This document shows positions 50,867 through 61,296 of a stretch of 64,000 nt of DNA, in pieces; the stretch's first letter is position 1; the number at the start of each line of letters is the position of its first letter. This stretch comes from Serratia sp. DD3 (GTDB lineage: Bacteria; Pseudomonadota; Gammaproteobacteria; Enterobacterales; Enterobacteriaceae), in the NCBI RefSeq assembly GCF_000496755.2, contig NZ_AYKS02000071.1, positions 186,001-250,000 of the forward strand, in the 5' to 3' direction. Both the position numbers and the translations under genes were made by a program. The notes under the pieces are model-generated. The model had not been told where the DNA came from and searched no databases. It was given only the letters and a program-made list of their open reading frames with translations.

Positions 50867-52845
50867 AAGCCATTGTATTTGCTTACCACGATATCGGCTG
50901 TGCCGGCTTAAAAGCAGTCACTGAAGCGGGCTATGATGTGCAGGCTGTTTTTACACATACCGATGATCCTGGTGAGAACAACTTCTTCTCCTCTGTAGCG
51001 CGTCAAGGGGCGGAGCTTGATCTGCCTGTCTATGCACCAGAAGATGTGAATCACCCGCTGTGGGTCGAACGTATACGTGAACTGCAGCCAGATATTATTT
51101 TCTCTTTTTATTACCGCAACATGCTGGGGGAGGAGATCCTCTCTCTGGCCCCGCAAGGTGGCTTGAATCTGCATGGTTCACTGTTGCCAAAATATCGTGG
51201 TCGTGTACCCATTAATTGGGCCGTATTGAACGGGGAAACGGAAACCGGGGCAACGCTACACAAGATGGTTAAGCGCCCAGATGCAGGTGATATTGTTGGT
51301 CAGCATAAAGTGACCATTACCGAAGATGACACCGCCTTGACGCTTCACAAGAAAGTGTTGGAAGCTGCTAAGGTCGTCTTGGCAGAGCAGTTGCCTAAGC
51401 TGAAGAACGGCACGGCGATCTTTACTCCGCAAAACGAAGCGCAAGCCAGTTATTTTGGTCGCCGTACTGCGGCTGACGGTGAGATCCAGTGGCATAAATC
51501 TGCCCGTGAGCTCAACAATCTGGTGCGTGCCGTAACCGAACCCTATCCCGGTGCCTTCAGCTATCTTGGGCAACGGCAGTTGATTGTCTGGCGTTCACGT
51601 GTGTTGAATATGCAACATGACAAACAACCTGGCACAGTGCTAAGCACATCACCGTTGGTTATTGCCTGTGGTGAAGGGGCACTGGAAATCGTCGCTGGGC
51701 AAAGTGAGTCCGGTTTATACGTGCAGGGTAGCCGCTTGGCGCTGGAAATGGGCATTGTCACTGATGTCCACTTGTCACCAAAGGCTAGTGTTACCAAGAA
51801 GCGTAGAACACGTGTACTGATCCTCGGGGTTAATGGCTTTATTGGTAATCACTTGACCGAGCGTTTGCTGCGTGAAGATCAGTATGATATTTACGGCCTG
51901 GATATCGGTTCTGATGCTATCAGCCGTTTCCTGGATAACCCACGTTTCCACTTTGTGGAAGGGGATATCAGTATTCACTCGGAGTGGATCGAATATCACA
52001 TCAAGAAATGTGATGTGATATTGCCACTGGTAGCTATTGCTACGCCGATTGAGTATACCCGTAACCCGCTACGTGTTTTCGAACTGGATTTTGAAGAGAA
52101 CCTGAAAATCGTCCGTGACTGCGTGAAATACAACAAACGCATTATCTTCCCATCCACATCCGAAGTTTACGGTATGTGTGATGACAAAGAGTTTGATGAG
52201 GACAATTCGCGTCTCATCGTTGGGCCGATCAACAAGCAGCGTTGGATTTACTCGGTTTCCAAGCAATTGCTGGATCGTGTCATCTGGGCTTATGGTGTCA
52301 AAGAAGGGTTGAAGTTCACGTTATTCCGTCCATTTAACTGGATGGGCCCACGTTTAGATAACCTGGATGCCGCACGTATCGGTTCTTCCCGTGCGATCAC
52401 TCAGTTGATCCTTAATCTGGTTGAAGGTTCACCGATTAAACTGGTGGACGGTGGTGAGCAGAAACGTTGCTTTACTGATATCAATGACGGTATTGAAGCG
52501 TTGTACCGCATTATTGAAAACCGTGATGGTCAGTGTGATGGACAAATTATCAACATCGGCAACCCGGCTAACGAAGCGAGTATTCGTGAATTGGCGGAAA
52601 TGTTGTTGGCTAGCTTTAACGCGCATCCACTGCGCGGCAATTTCCCACCTTTTGCCGGGTTTAAGGATATAGAGAGTAGCGCTTATTACGGTAAAGGCTA
52701 TCAGGACGTTGAACACCGTACTCCAAGCATCAAAAACGCTCGCCGTTTGCTGGACTGGCAGCCAACGATTGCCATGCAGCAAACCGTTGCCGATACGCTG
52801 GACTATTTCCTGCGTACTACGGTAACGGAAGGTAATGATGCATGA
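50863..52845 (+). CDS. arnA: Bifunctional UDP-Ara4N formyltransferase/UDP-GlcA decarboxylase
   Basis: ArnA has two jobs. The N-terminal domain (about 1-305) formylates UDP-Ara4N using formyl-tetrahydrofolate, with the [14 protein letters not shown] motif near 100. The C-terminal domain (about 315-655) oxidatively decarboxylates UDP-glucuronate, with the NAD-binding [15 protein letters not shown], the PSTSEVYGM and the catalytic Tyr-Lys in IYSVSKQLL. The 660-residue length equals the E. coli protein. It overlaps arnC (ATGA) and arnD, so the operon is tightly coupled. Confidence 0.95.
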   Translation: MKAIVFAYHDIGCAGLKAVTEAGYDVQAVFTHTDDPGENNFFSSVARQGAELDLPVYAPEDVNHPLWVERIRELQPDIIFSFYYRNMLGEEILSLAPQGGLNLHGSLLPKYRGRVPINWAVLNGETETGATLHKMVKRPDAGDIVGQHKVTITEDDTALTLHKKVLEAAKVVLAEQLPKLKNGTAIFTPQNEAQASYFGRRTAADGEIQWHKSARELNNLVRAVTEPYPGAFSYLGQRQLIVWRSRVLNMQHDKQPGTVLSTSPLVIACGEGALEIVAGQSESGLYVQGSRLALEMGIVTDVHLSPKASVTKKRRTRVLILGVNGFIGNHLTERLLREDQYDIYGLDIGSDAISRFLDNPRFHFVEGDISIHSEWIEYHIKKCDVILPLVAIATPIEYTRNPLRVFELDFEENLKIVRDCVKYNKRIIFPSTSEVYGMCDDKEFDEDNSRLIVGPINKQRWIYSVSKQLLDRVIWAYGVKEGLKFTLFRPFNWMGPRLDNLDAARIGSSRAITQLILNLVEGSPIKLVDGGEQKRCFTDINDGIEALYRIIENRDGQCDGQIINIGNPANEASIRELAEMLLASFNAHPLRGNFPPFAGFKDIESSAYYGKGYQDVEHRTPSIKNARRLLDWQPTIAMQQTVADTLDYFLRTTVTEGNDA

Positions 52846-53735
52846 AGAAGGTTGGCCTACGCGTTGATGTAGATACCTTTAGCGGTACCCGTGATGGGGT
52901 ACCGCGACTACTGGAACTGTTTAATAATTATGGTATTCAGGCCAGTTTCTTCTTCAGTGTCGGGCCAGACAACATGGGGCGCCATTTGTGGCGCCTGCTT
53001 CGGCCTCAATTCCTGCTAAAAATGTTGCGTTCCAATGCGGCCTCGCTGTATGGCTGGGATATTCTATTGGCAGGCACTGCCTGGCCAGGGCGGATTATTG
53101 CCAAAACCCAAGGGCCGGTTATCAAGCGTACCGTGGTAGCTGGTCATGAAGTGGGGCTGCATGCCTGGGACCATCAAGGCTGGCAGGCGCGTGTCGCTCG
53201 TTGGTCAGAAGCCGAATTGGCTCGTCAGATTCAGTTAGGGGTTGATGCCTTGGTCGCTTGCATCGGCCAACCGGTTAGCTGTTCTGCGGTGGCCGGGTGG
53301 CGAGCTGACCAGCGGGTGGTTGAGGTGAAACAAGAATTTGCTTTTCAGTACAACAGTGATTGCCGTGGCACCCATCCGTTCCGTCCATTATTAGCCAATG
53401 GGCAGCACGGGACGGTACAAATTCCCGTTACTCTCCCTACCTTTGATGAAGTGATAGGGCGTGACGTCAGCATGGCAGATTTTAATGATTACATTTTGCG
53501 TGCCATTGAAAATGATGCGGGCGTGCCGGTGTATACCATTCATGCTGAAGTCGAGGGGATGTCGCAGTCAGCCATGTTTGAACAGTTATTACAGCGTGCC
53601 AGACAGCAAGAGATTGAATTCTGCCCGCTCAGCAACTTATTACCGCAAGATACCGCATCACTGCCGTTAGGTTATATAACCCGTGCGCCGTTTCCTGGCC
53701 GTGAAGGTTGGCTAGGTTGTCAAACGGAAATATAG
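52842..53735 (+). CDS. arnD: 4-deoxy-4-formamido-L-arabinose-phosphoundecaprenol deformylase
   Basis: ArnD removes the formyl group from lipid-linked formamido-arabinose to give the donor for ArnT. The 297-residue product belongs to the polysaccharide deacetylase (NodB) family: the metal-binding [12 protein letters not shown] near residue 10 and the [16 protein letters not shown] histidine motif near 100 are present, along with VAGWRADQ. It acts at the inner membrane. It overlaps arnA and precedes arnT by 13 bases. Confidence 0.94.
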   Translation: MKKVGLRVDVDTFSGTRDGVPRLLELFNNYGIQASFFFSVGPDNMGRHLWRLLRPQFLLKMLRSNAASLYGWDILLAGTAWPGRIIAKTQGPVIKRTVVAGHEVGLHAWDHQGWQARVARWSEAELARQIQLGVDALVACIGQPVSCSAVAGWRADQRVVEVKQEFAFQYNSDCRGTHPFRPLLANGQHGTVQIPVTLPTFDEVIGRDVSMADFNDYILRAIENDAGVPVYTIHAEVEGMSQSAMFEQLLQRARQQEIEFCPLSNLLPQDTASLPLGYITRAPFPGREGWLGCQTEI

Positions 53736-53748
53736 GAAAGACGTTTCA

Positions 53749-55413
53749 ATGAAAGCGCTGAAAGGAACCTGGGCTATCATCTTAGCCATTTTTTTTGTTT
53801 TAGTTTATTTGATCCCGCTTAACGGGCGCCAACTCTGGCAGCCGGATGAAACCCGTTATGCAGAAATTAGCCGTGAAATGTTGGCAAAAGGTGATTGGGT
53901 GGTGCCCAATTTGCTTGGCTTGCGCTATTTTGAAAAACCGGTAGCAGGTTACTGGTTTAACAATATCAGCCAGTGGCTATTTGGTGACAACAATTTTTCT
54001 GTCCGTTTTGCTTCAGCATTGAGTACTGCTCTGACCGCGCTATTGGTCTTTGCCTTAGCCTGGCTGATGTGGAAAAACGCCCGTAGAGCCAGTTTGGCAG
54101 CCCTGATTTTCTTGTCGATGTTCTTGGTTTTCGGTATCGGAACCTACAGTGCGCTTGATCCGATGATCGCATTGTGGCTGACTGCGGCGATGGTCAGTTA
54201 TTATTTGGCACAGAACGCAACCAGCAAAAAAGGTAAGCTGGGTGGCTTTATTTTGCTGGGTCTGGCTTGTGGTATGGGCTTTATGACCAAAGGGTTTCTA
54301 GCCCTGGCGGTACCGGTGATTGCGGTTATCCCGATTGTTATTCAGCAACGGAAATTTAAAGAGCTATTCAGTTATGGTCCGATCGCTGTGGTGGTCGCGG
54401 TGCTACTTAGTTTGCCGTGGGCATTGGCAGTGGCGCAGCGTGAGCCGGATTACTGGCATTACTTTTTCTGGATAGAGCATATTCAGCGTTTTGTTGAGGA
54501 GAATGCACAGCATAAAGCGCCATTCTGGTATTACATTCCAGTTCTGATTGCCGGTGTGCTGCCTTGGGTAGCGTTATTACCGGGCTCATTATTGAAAGGT
54601 TGGCGTGAACGTGTTCGCGCTCCTGAGTTATTCTTTTTACTCAGTTGGGTAGTAATGCCGATACTGTTTTTCAGTATCGCTAAAGGCAAACTGCTGACTT
54701 ATATCCTATCTTGCATGGCACCGCTGGCATTGCTGATGGCAGCTTATGCTGATGATTGTATGGCTCAATTGCGCCGTGGGGTATTCAAGGCGAATGCCAT
54801 TATCAATGGGTTATTTGGTGTAGTCGGCATTCTTGCCTTGTTGGTATTGGCGTCAGGTTGGCTACCGAATGTAAATCCGTTTTCTTCTGAAGAGTGGCCA
54901 AAAATCGTCCTAGGCGTGATCGCTTTTGCCAGTTGGTTGTTGTTTGCGGTCGTTTCTACCCGTGGTAATGCCCGTTATTGGCCTTGGGCGGCAGCATGCC
55001 CGGTGGTGCTGTGTTTATTAATTGGTTATAGCATTCCGCAGCAAGTGATTAACTCGAAACAACCGCAAGAGTTTATTGCTGCCAATATGACTCCTCTACG
55101 AGAGAGCAAGTTTGTGCTTGCTGATAACGTCGGCGTGGCTGCCAGCCTGGCTTGGGAGCTGAAGCGTAGCGACATACTGATGTTTAGCGCGAAAGACGAG
55201 GTGACTTACGGGTTGAGTTATGCTGATGCACGCGACCATTACGTCAGTGAGCAGGATTTCCCCCAGTGGTTGGCACAGGCGCGTAAGCAAGGGGCGGTTG
55301 CCTTGGTACTACAGCTTTCCCGCAATGAGCAGGTATCCCCCAGCCTACCCAAGCCCGATAGTGTAACTACGACGCACCGTCTGGCTTTGTTATGGTATAA
55401 GCAGCAACCCTGA
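53749..55413 (+). CDS. arnT: Lipid A 4-amino-4-deoxy-L-arabinose transferase
   Basis: ArnT is an inner-membrane GT-C transferase that moves L-Ara4N from undecaprenyl phosphate to lipid A phosphates on the periplasmic face. The 554-residue product has about twelve or thirteen membrane segments, a first periplasmic loop with the metal-binding [13 protein letters not shown] motif near 40, then [14 protein letters not shown], and a soluble C-terminal domain from about 440. It follows arnD and touches arnE. Chain length is normal. Confidence 0.95.
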   Translation: MKALKGTWAIILAIFFVLVYLIPLNGRQLWQPDETRYAEISREMLAKGDWVVPNLLGLRYFEKPVAGYWFNNISQWLFGDNNFSVRFASALSTALTALLVFALAWLMWKNARRASLAALIFLSMFLVFGIGTYSALDPMIALWLTAAMVSYYLAQNATSKKGKLGGFILLGLACGMGFMTKGFLALAVPVIAVIPIVIQQRKFKELFSYGPIAVVVAVLLSLPWALAVAQREPDYWHYFFWIEHIQRFVEENAQHKAPFWYYIPVLIAGVLPWVALLPGSLLKGWRERVRAPELFFLLSWVVMPILFFSIAKGKLLTYILSCMAPLALLMAAYADDCMAQLRRGVFKANAIINGLFGVVGILALLVLASGWLPNVNPFSSEEWPKIVLGVIAFASWLLFAVVSTRGNARYWPWAAACPVVLCLLIGYSIPQQVINSKQPQEFIAANMTPLRESKFVLADNVGVAASLAWELKRSDILMFSAKDEVTYGLSYADARDHYVSEQDFPQWLAQARKQGAVALVLQLSRNEQVSPSLPKPDSVTTTHRLALLWYKQQP

Positions 55414-55754
55414 TGGCTTATTTTTTAGTGATCCTGGTCTGCCTGCTGACTTGCGCTGGGCAATTATGCCAGAAGCAGGCAGCACAGTCCTGGCAACTGG
55501 TCTCTGAACGGCGGTTGGCAGTGACTTTGCGCTGGCTGGCTGCGGCTATTGTTTTTCTGGGCCTGGGGATGTTGTTTTGGCTTAATGTGTTACAGCGTTT
55601 GCCACTCAGCTTGGCTTATCCGATGATCAGCTTTAATTTTGTGCTGGTGACGTTGGCGGCACGCTGGCTGTTTAATGAGCCGACGACACCACGTCATTGG
55701 TGTGGTGTCGCATCTATCATGCTGGGGATATTACTGATGAGCCTTGATTTATGA
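55413..55754 (+). CDS. arnE: Undecaprenyl-phosphate-Ara4N flippase subunit ArnE
   Basis: One half of the ArnEF flippase that moves lipid-linked L-Ara4N to the periplasmic face. The 113-residue product is a four-span small multidrug resistance-like protein ([20 protein letters not shown] to [15 protein letters not shown]). It starts one base inside the arnT stop and overlaps arnF by four bases. Confidence 0.93.
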   Translation: MAYFLVILVCLLTCAGQLCQKQAAQSWQLVSERRLAVTLRWLAAAIVFLGLGMLFWLNVLQRLPLSLAYPMISFNFVLVTLAARWLFNEPTTPRHWCGVASIMLGILLMSLDL

Positions 55755-56146
55755 AAGGTTACCTATGGGGGGCTGCCAGCGTCCTCTTGGTGACGTTGGC
55801 ACAGTTGCTAATGAAGTGGGGGATGACCCAGATCCCATTATTATCTCTCGCTGAAATGACATTATCATTTTTGCAGCAATATTGGTTAGTCTTGCTGGCA
55901 GTAGCTGGCGGGATCTTTGCCTATGCTTTGTCGATGTTATGTTGGTTCTTTGCCTTGCGTTATCTGCCGTTAAACCGGGCTTATCCGTTATTGAGCGTCA
56001 GTTATGCCTTAGTTTATTTCGGTGCGGTGCTTCTACCTTGGTTTAATGAGCCAGTGACATTGTTTAAAACGCTGGGCACGTTACTTATTCTATTTGGCGT
56101 CTGGTTGATTAATAGCCGAAGCCCGGTAGGATCTCACCCTAAATAA
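55751..56146 (+). CDS. arnF: Undecaprenyl-phosphate-Ara4N flippase subunit ArnF
   Basis: Second half of the ArnEF flippase. The 131-residue product has four hydrophobic spans and the ArnF sequence [20 protein letters not shown] near 77-96, similar to E. coli. It overlaps arnE and ends the arn operon. nlpC starts 183 bases later with its own upstream region. Confidence 0.93.
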   Translation: MKGYLWGAASVLLVTLAQLLMKWGMTQIPLLSLAEMTLSFLQQYWLVLLAVAGGIFAYALSMLCWFFALRYLPLNRAYPLLSVSYALVYFGAVLLPWFNEPVTLFKTLGTLLILFGVWLINSRSPVGSHPK

Positions 56147-56329
56147 ACAAATTCCTTTTGTTACTATTGATATCTGCTGTTTAAATAACAGCAGATATAT
56201 TTCTTGCAAAATTTGCTTTTGGTTATACTCAGAGATAAATTAGCCAGAAATAATCCGTTGTATATCGGGGCTCAGGGTAAGACTTGGGCAGTATAAATCC
56301 GGCAATGTATCAGTGAAGAGAACAATGCG

Positions 56330-56788
56330 ATGCGCATATGGTTTTTATTGGCTTGTTTAATTCTTGCTGGTTGCAGTAGCCAGGCACCGCCACCGAGTGG
56401 CCGTTTATCAGACTCGATAGTGGTGGTGGCAAAACTCAATGAACAATTGAATCAATGGAATGGTACCCCGTATCGCTATGGGGGCTTGGATCGTAATGGT
56501 GTTGATTGCTCCGGTTTTGTTTACCGTACTTTCCGTGATCGCTTTGATATGCAATTGCCGCGTTCTACCGAGCAGCAAACGGAGTTAGGAACTAAAGTTT
56601 CTCGTGATGAGCTGCTACCGGGTGACTTGGTATTTTTCAAAACCGGCAGTGGTGAGAATGGATTGCATGTGGGTATTTATGATACCGATGATCAATTTAT
56701 TCATGCGTCAACCAGCAGAGGCGTGACGCGGTCGTCATTGAATAATAGCTATTGGCGTAAAGTGTACTGGCAAGCACGTCGCATTTGA
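56330..56788 (+). CDS. nlpC: Lipoprotein NlpC, NlpC/P60 peptidase family
   Basis: NlpC/P60 cysteine peptidase, predicted to cut peptidoglycan peptides. The 152-residue product has a lipobox LILAGC15, the catalytic cysteine C60 in GVDCSGFVYRTFRD, the histidine in NGLHVGIYDTDDQFIHAS, and an ending (YWQARRI) identical to E. coli NlpC. In E. coli nlpC follows btuD directly; here the whole arn operon separates them, so arn was inserted at this point. A repeat fragment and convergent aroH follow. Confidence 0.94.
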   Translation: MRIWFLLACLILAGCSSQAPPPSGRLSDSIVVVAKLNEQLNQWNGTPYRYGGLDRNGVDCSGFVYRTFRDRFDMQLPRSTEQQTELGTKVSRDELLPGDLVFFKTGSGENGLHVGIYDTDDQFIHASTSRGVTRSSLNNSYWRKVYWQARRI

Positions 56789-56835
56789 TGGATAGCAACT
56801 TCTGACTTATTACTGGGTAGAAGGTACGTATCCAT

Positions 56836-56852
56836 CATCATTCAAGTTGCGC
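56836..56852. repeat. Fragment of the dispersed TTCAAGTTGC repeat
   Basis: catcattcaagttgcgc lies between the convergent ends of nlpC and aroH and shares the left end of the elements at 27903 and 30837. Only a short part remains. Confidence 0.4.
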
Positions 56853-56880
56853 TTAAGGTTGTGTCTTTTTCTGCCCTGGA

Positions 56881-57927
56881 TCAGAAACGGCTATCTACCG
56901 CATCAGCTAGCATAGCCAGCAACCGCTCGCTATCAGACCAACTCAGGCAGGGGTCAGTGATGGACTGACCATAAGTCAATGCATGACCAGACACGACTTT
57001 TTGTGTTCCTTCCACCAGAAAACTTTCTGCCATGACCCCGGCGACTGCCATTGAGCCGGCGCGAATTTGTTGGCAGATATCTTCAGCGACATCCAATTGG
57101 CGACGGTGTAATTTCTGGCAATTGCCGTGACTGAAATCAATCACTAACTGCTCAGGGAGATCGAATTCGCGCAGACTATCACAAGCGGCAACAATATCTT
57201 CGGCATGATAATTCGGTTTTTTACCACCACGCATAATGATGTGGCCGTAAGGGTTACCGCTGGTTTGATAAATCGTCATTTGTCCCTGTTTATCGGGTGA
57301 TAGAAATAGATGCCCGGCGCGAGCGGCGCGGATGGCGTCAATGGCGATTCGGGTATTGCCATCGGTACCATTTTTAAAACCTACCGGGCAGGAGAGTGCT
57401 GAGGCCATTTCACGGTGGATCTGGCTTTCCGTGGTTCTGGCCCCGATAGCTCCCCAACTGATCAGGTCGGCAATATACTGCCCGGTCACCATATCCAAGA
57501 ACTCCGTGGCGGTCGGTAGGCCAAGCTGGTTCACTTCCAGCAGCAGCTTACGGGCCATTTCAATCCCACGGTTAACCTGATAACTGCCATCCAGGCCAGG
57601 GTCGGATATCAGCCCTTTCCAGCCGATTACGGTGCGTGGTTTCTCAAAATAGGTACGCATCACGATTTCCAGGCGATCTTGATAATGCTGGCGCTGGGAA
57701 TGCAGGCGATGAGCATAATCGGTTGCGGCATCCAGGTCATGGATGGAACAAGGGCCAATCACCACCAGCAAGCGTTTATCTTCACCTGTCAGGATTTTTC
57801 CGATAGCTTCACGTGACATTGTCACGCATTGTGCGACTGAGGGTGTGATGGGTAATTTTTCAGCCAGTGATTTTGGCGTGATAAGGCTGTCGATGCGCGT
57901 AGTCCGCAGTTCATCTGTTTTTTGCAT
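56881..57927 (-). CDS. aroH: DAHP synthase, tryptophan-sensitive type
   Basis: 3-deoxy-D-arabino-heptulosonate-7-phosphate synthase joins phosphoenolpyruvate and erythrose-4-phosphate, the first step of aromatic synthesis. The 348-residue product matches E. coli AroH (MQKTDELRTTRIDSLITPKS), with IGPCSIHD, RTYFEKPRTVIGWKG, and SHGNCQKLHRRQLDV. I start at ATG 57927; a GTG at 57987 could add 20 residues. I find no TrpR operator upstream. Similarity is closest to AroH, but feedback type is inferred. Confidence 0.92.
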   Translation of the reverse strand: MQKTDELRTTRIDSLITPKSLAEKLPITPSVAQCVTMSREAIGKILTGEDKRLLVVIGPCSIHDLDAATDYAHRLHSQRQHYQDRLEIVMRTYFEKPRTVIGWKGLISDPGLDGSYQVNRGIEMARKLLLEVNQLGLPTATEFLDMVTGQYIADLISWGAIGARTTESQIHREMASALSCPVGFKNGTDGNTRIAIDAIRAARAGHLFLSPDKQGQMTIYQTSGNPYGHIIMRGGKKPNYHAEDIVAACDSLREFDLPEQLVIDFSHGNCQKLHRRQLDVAEDICQQIRAGSMAVAGVMAESFLVEGTQKVVSGHALTYGQSITDPCLSWSDSERLLAMLADAVDSRF

Positions 57928-58125
57928 GGTTTTCTCTGAAAGCTGTTCTTCGCGACGGTAGAAGTACCGGGAAGTGATGTTGCTCACAATAACCTAAAAA
58001 CCGCCGAATTCAACTGTAGAGAGCAGGCTCTGCTGATTGATGCGGATAAAAAACGCCACGGACAGTGTTCAAAAAAACTACGTATCAAATAACACAGTCG
58101 CTGTAGTAAGAGCAAAAGACGCTGT
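57928..58125. other. aroH upstream region where ppsR would be expected
   Basis: In E. coli ppsR precedes aroH, with ppsA divergent. Here about 200 bases contain no gene and no ppsR similarity that I can see; the ppsA remnant follows directly. Confidence 0.5.
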
Positions 58126-58334
58126 ATTTTCTCTATCGGTTCTAACGATATGACCCAGTTAACGTCGGGGCAGGAGCGAGACTCCGGTGCGGTTTCTGAA
58201 TTGTTTGATGAATGCAAAGGTGTGATTAACGCACTGCTTTCTATGGTGATTCGATGGACCAGGGCATCGATGGTTTATCCCTCAATCCCGATACGGTGGT
58301 GCAAACCTGGGTACGTTTAGCGCAGAGAAGCTAG
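58126..58334 (+). pseudogene. ppsA: Remnant of phosphoenolpyruvate synthase C-terminus
   Basis: The plus strand reads IFSIGSNDMTQLT, then GQERDSGAVSELFDE and VINALLSMVI, then after a frameshift and internal loss MDQGIDGLSLNPDTVVQTWV and RLAQRS, ending at TAG. These are the last about 100 residues of PEP synthase, including the GSNDMTQ active-site segment, with a gap where the catalytic cysteine segment (GICGQGPSD) should be. The rest of the gene is gone. Its place and orientation next to aroH match E. coli ppsA. Confidence 0.85.
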
Positions 58335-58417
58335 TTGTTGGTGCGTTGAGATCAAAAAGCCGTCACGGGATGTGGCGGCTTACAGGCTGTTGACGAAGCC
58401 CTTCTTATCATCTTGGG

Positions 58418-59041
58418 TTATCCGTCCGTGCTTTTGGATGAAAAGAGTGTGAGCCCAGCCATTATCCTCGTGACGGTGGTGATGGCACACAAGGCGGCAA
58501 AGCCATAGGCCAGCCAGGAGAAGTGCTCAGGTAGCAGGCACATTAATACAAACAGCAACAGGGTTTCACTGCTCTCCGTTAAGCCCCCCAGATAATAAAA
58601 CCCTTTGTTAGGATAAGCGCTGCTGGCAATAGCGCGTTTCTCGGCGATAACAGCAAACGCGAGAAAACTGCAACCGGTACCAATAAAACTGTAGATCAAG
58701 ACGCTGGCGGAGAGAGCATTGTTAGTGGGGTCGGCAAAGGCAAAGCCCAGCGGAATGGAGGAATAGAATAAAAAATCCAGGGTAATATCCAAAAAGGCTC
58801 CCCGATCGGTTGGGCCGTTTAATCTTGCCAGGGCACCATCGAGTGTATCGGCCAGTCGGTTCAGTACGATAAACAATAGTGCCCAATAGTATGCATGAGA
58901 AACAATTAAAAGAGGCGCGCACAAGCCCAGTATAAACCCCAGCCAGGTGATCTGATCGGCTTTTACCCCCATCCGTTGAAACTTTCTAGCGACGGTTTCA
59001 CGTACTTTTTTACTCTTTTCCAGCAGGTAACGATCAAACAT
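58418..59041 (-). CDS. ynjF: CDP-alcohol phosphatidyltransferase family protein YnjF
   Basis: Membrane enzyme of the CDP-alcohol phosphatidyltransferase family; the alcohol acceptor is unknown. The 207-residue product shows the family motif DTLDGALARLNGPTDRGAFL then DITLD near 65-90, matching D-x2-DG-x2-AR-x8-G-x3-D-x3-D, and about five hydrophobic spans. It is like E. coli YnjF. The start overlaps the ynjD stop by eight bases, so it is part of the ynjBCD-F operon. E. coli has ynjE (a rhodanese) between; it is absent here. Confidence 0.9.
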   Translation of the reverse strand: MFDRYLLEKSKKVRETVARKFQRMGVKADQITWLGFILGLCAPLLIVSHAYYWALLFIVLNRLADTLDGALARLNGPTDRGAFLDITLDFLFYSSIPLGFAFADPTNNALSASVLIYSFIGTGCSFLAFAVIAEKRAIASSAYPNKGFYYLGGLTESSETLLLFVLMCLLPEHFSWLAYGFAALCAITTVTRIMAGLTLFSSKSTDG

Positions 59042-59675
59042 GGTGACTTTCTCCTAGTAGGATGACCTTTCCATTAGGAGGGATATCCTGAGCATCATGA
59101 GTCACCAGCACCGCCGGTATACCCTTGCATGCAATGTGTTCAAAAACAAACTGACGAAATCGTGCGCGCAGATGAATATCCAATCGGCTGAACGGCTCAT
59201 CGAGTAACAACGCTTCCGGTTCAGCCAGCAGGGCACGCAACAAGCTGACCCGGGCACGTTGCCCACCGGATAACGTTGCCGGATCCCGGGTATAAAATCC
59301 TGCCAATTCCGTCTCATCCAGTTGGCGTTCAATATATTGTTTGCGTTGATCTTTACCTGTCATAGTAGCGGGTAGCGCCAGAGCCAGGTTTTGCCCGACA
59401 CTCAAATGCGGAAACAGTAAATCATCCTGAAAGAGGATACCGATGCGCCGCTGCTCTGTCGGGCGTAGATCCCGACGAGTCCCGTTCAACCATAACTCGC
59501 CCTCCGCGCCAAAGGCAGGCGGGAGTTCACCTATCATCCAACTGAGCAATGTTGATTTTCCTGTGCCTGAAGGCCCCATCAGGGTCACGATGTGACCGGA
59601 AGGCACATCGAAACTGATATTTTGCAACAACGGATGTGTTGAGCGGGTGAGCGTAACCGCACGAGCAGACAGCAT
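59034..59675 (-). CDS. ynjD: ABC transporter ATPase YnjD
   Basis: ATPase of the YnjBCD importer. The 213-residue product has Walker A GPSGTGKSTLL near 38, signature LSGGQRARVSLLRALL near 132, Walker B ALLLDEPFSRLD and the H-loop LVTHDAQD. Start is ATG 59675 (MLSARAVTLTRSTHPLLQ); the frame extends 42 codons into ynjC without similarity. It is one base downstream of the ynjC stop and overlaps ynjF. Confidence 0.91.
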   Translation of the reverse strand: MLSARAVTLTRSTHPLLQNISFDVPSGHIVTLMGPSGTGKSTLLSWMIGELPPAFGAEGELWLNGTRRDLRPTEQRRIGILFQDDLLFPHLSVGQNLALALPATMTGKDQRKQYIERQLDETELAGFYTRDPATLSGGQRARVSLLRALLAEPEALLLDEPFSRLDIHLRARFRQFVFEHIACKGIPAVLVTHDAQDIPPNGKVILLGESHHV

Positions 59676-59676
59676 A

Positions 59677-61296
59677 TCAGCGTAATCCTTGTCGATAGTA
59701 ACCAGCCAGCAGGCCGGACAAAACAGCAACCAGAAATACCATGGCGGGTAAGAAAAATTGCAGCAAGGCCTGAACGGCCAGCGTTCGGGGATCGCCACCA
59801 CTGCTCAGGGCGACGGCCTCAGTGGTTACGGTAACAAAACGGCCCGCACCGGCATAAAGTGTGGGCAAATATTGGGCAATACTGACGGAAAAACCAATCG
59901 CCCAAGCGGAGAGGAAGGGGCGCAATAATGATGGCCACTTCACCCACAATAAAACCTGCCAGGCAGGTAGCCCCAGAGAGCGCGCTGATAGCAGGAGACG
60001 GGGTTCAACCTGACGGTAGGCCGGAGTTAGAACCAGTAACATATACGGGATCATCCAGAGCAAATGACTCCATGCCACGGCAATAAACGTGCCATCCCAG
60101 CCCCAGCGCAATAACACACCGTATTGGCCTATCACCAACGGCAATGCAGGCAGCAAGAGAGGTAGCCACAGAAAGAAACCGTAGCGCGGAGTTCCCCATT
60201 CAAGCCAGAAAACGACCATCACTAGTGCACAGAGGCTGGTCGCGATCCCCAGCATCAGGGCTGTCAAAAGTGGGGTCAAGTCGGTGAGCTGCCAGGCTAC
60301 CAATGACCAGCGTTGTGGTAACAGAGCGGGGTAAAACCAGCTGCTGGCCAATGACCAGACCAACAATATCAGCAATACCATCCCCCCTATCAGGGTCATC
60401 ATATCTGCCAGCCAGGAGAGTGCATGCGTGCCAGACGCCAGATAGCGCTGACCAGAATGTGGGAACAGGCAGCTACGCCACACCCGCCACAGCAGATACC
60501 CCGCCAACGAAAGTGCAGCGAGCAGGGCAATCAGTAGCAACGCAGCAATCATGCCTTTGGCCTGGATGGCTGGTGAAGCGTCATTGAGCCACTGCCAGGT
60601 CAGCACGGCTAATGTGGGCGGATTACCTGGCCCCAGGATAATCGCCACATCGACGACTGAGATATTGTAGGCCAGCACGGCCACTATCGCCCACCCCAGG
60701 GAGGGCAGCAATTGGGGAAGCAACACCAGCCAACTGCTTTGCAGGCGGCCATATCCGAGGCTGCGCATGATCAGCAATTGAGGCTGTAAGTCAGTCTGCT
60801 TCAGTTGGGCACTGACGACCCATAATAAAAACCAACTCTCTTTCAGCGCGAGAGTCAGACCAAGGCCCACGCCATAAGGATCATACAGGGCTTCCCAACC
60901 ACTTGCCGCCATCAGCCGAGCCAACCATCCGGTTGAGGAGAAAAGCAGCAGACTTCCGGCCGCGAATGCCACGTGTGGTATCGCCAGTAACGCAGGCAAT
61001 TTGCGCATGTAGCGCTGCCAGCCAACTCCTGGGTACAACCCCAGCACAACGGACAGGCAAAGTAGCAGGGCACCCAGCGTGCCGATGGTAGAAGAGATGA
61101 GGGTGGTCAGCATGGCCGGAAACCATTGACCATCACGCCAGAACGCCCCCCAATTCTGCCCATGGAGGGTGGGTTCCAACATGAAACCCAGCCCCGGCAA
61201 GACAGGAAAAAACACTACCCCTACGCCACTCCAGGCCAACACTTTGCCGCTCAACGCACGGCTAGGTTTCAACGTACACCGTACCGTTTCAACCAT
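59677..61296 (-). CDS. ynjC: ABC transporter permease YnjC
   Basis: Membrane subunit of the YnjBCD importer, 539 residues with two binding-protein-dependent permease halves of about six spans each. EAA-like loops appear near 185 (IMRSLGYGRLQSSWLVLLPQ) and near 460 (LLSARSLGLPAWQVLLWVKW). Fused two-half permeases of this type resemble iron or thiamine importers (ThiP/SfuB-like). Ligand unknown. GGAGG lies four bases before ATG 61296. It overlaps ynjB by 28 bases. Confidence 0.9.
   Translation of the reverse strand: MVETVRCTLKPSRALSGKVLAWSGVGVVFFPVLPGLGFMLEPTLHGQNWGAFWRDGQWFPAMLTTLISSTIGTLGALLLCLSVVLGLYPGVGWQRYMRKLPALLAIPHVAFAAGSLLLFSSTGWLARLMAASGWEALYDPYGVGLGLTLALKESWFLLWVVSAQLKQTDLQPQLLIMRSLGYGRLQSSWLVLLPQLLPSLGWAIVAVLAYNISVVDVAIILGPGNPPTLAVLTWQWLNDASPAIQAKGMIAALLLIALLAALSLAGYLLWRVWRSCLFPHSGQRYLASGTHALSWLADMMTLIGGMVLLILLVWSLASSWFYPALLPQRWSLVAWQLTDLTPLLTALMLGIATSLCALVMVVFWLEWGTPRYGFFLWLPLLLPALPLVIGQYGVLLRWGWDGTFIAVAWSHLLWMIPYMLLVLTPAYRQVEPRLLLSARSLGLPAWQVLLWVKWPSLLRPFLSAWAIGFSVSIAQYLPTLYAGAGRFVTVTTEAVALSSGGDPRTLAVQALLQFFLPAMVFLVAVLSGLLAGYYRQGLR

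Noticed and set aside
57928..58020. TrpR operator before aroH
   Set aside because: No ACTAGT-like palindrome is present, so I cannot support it.
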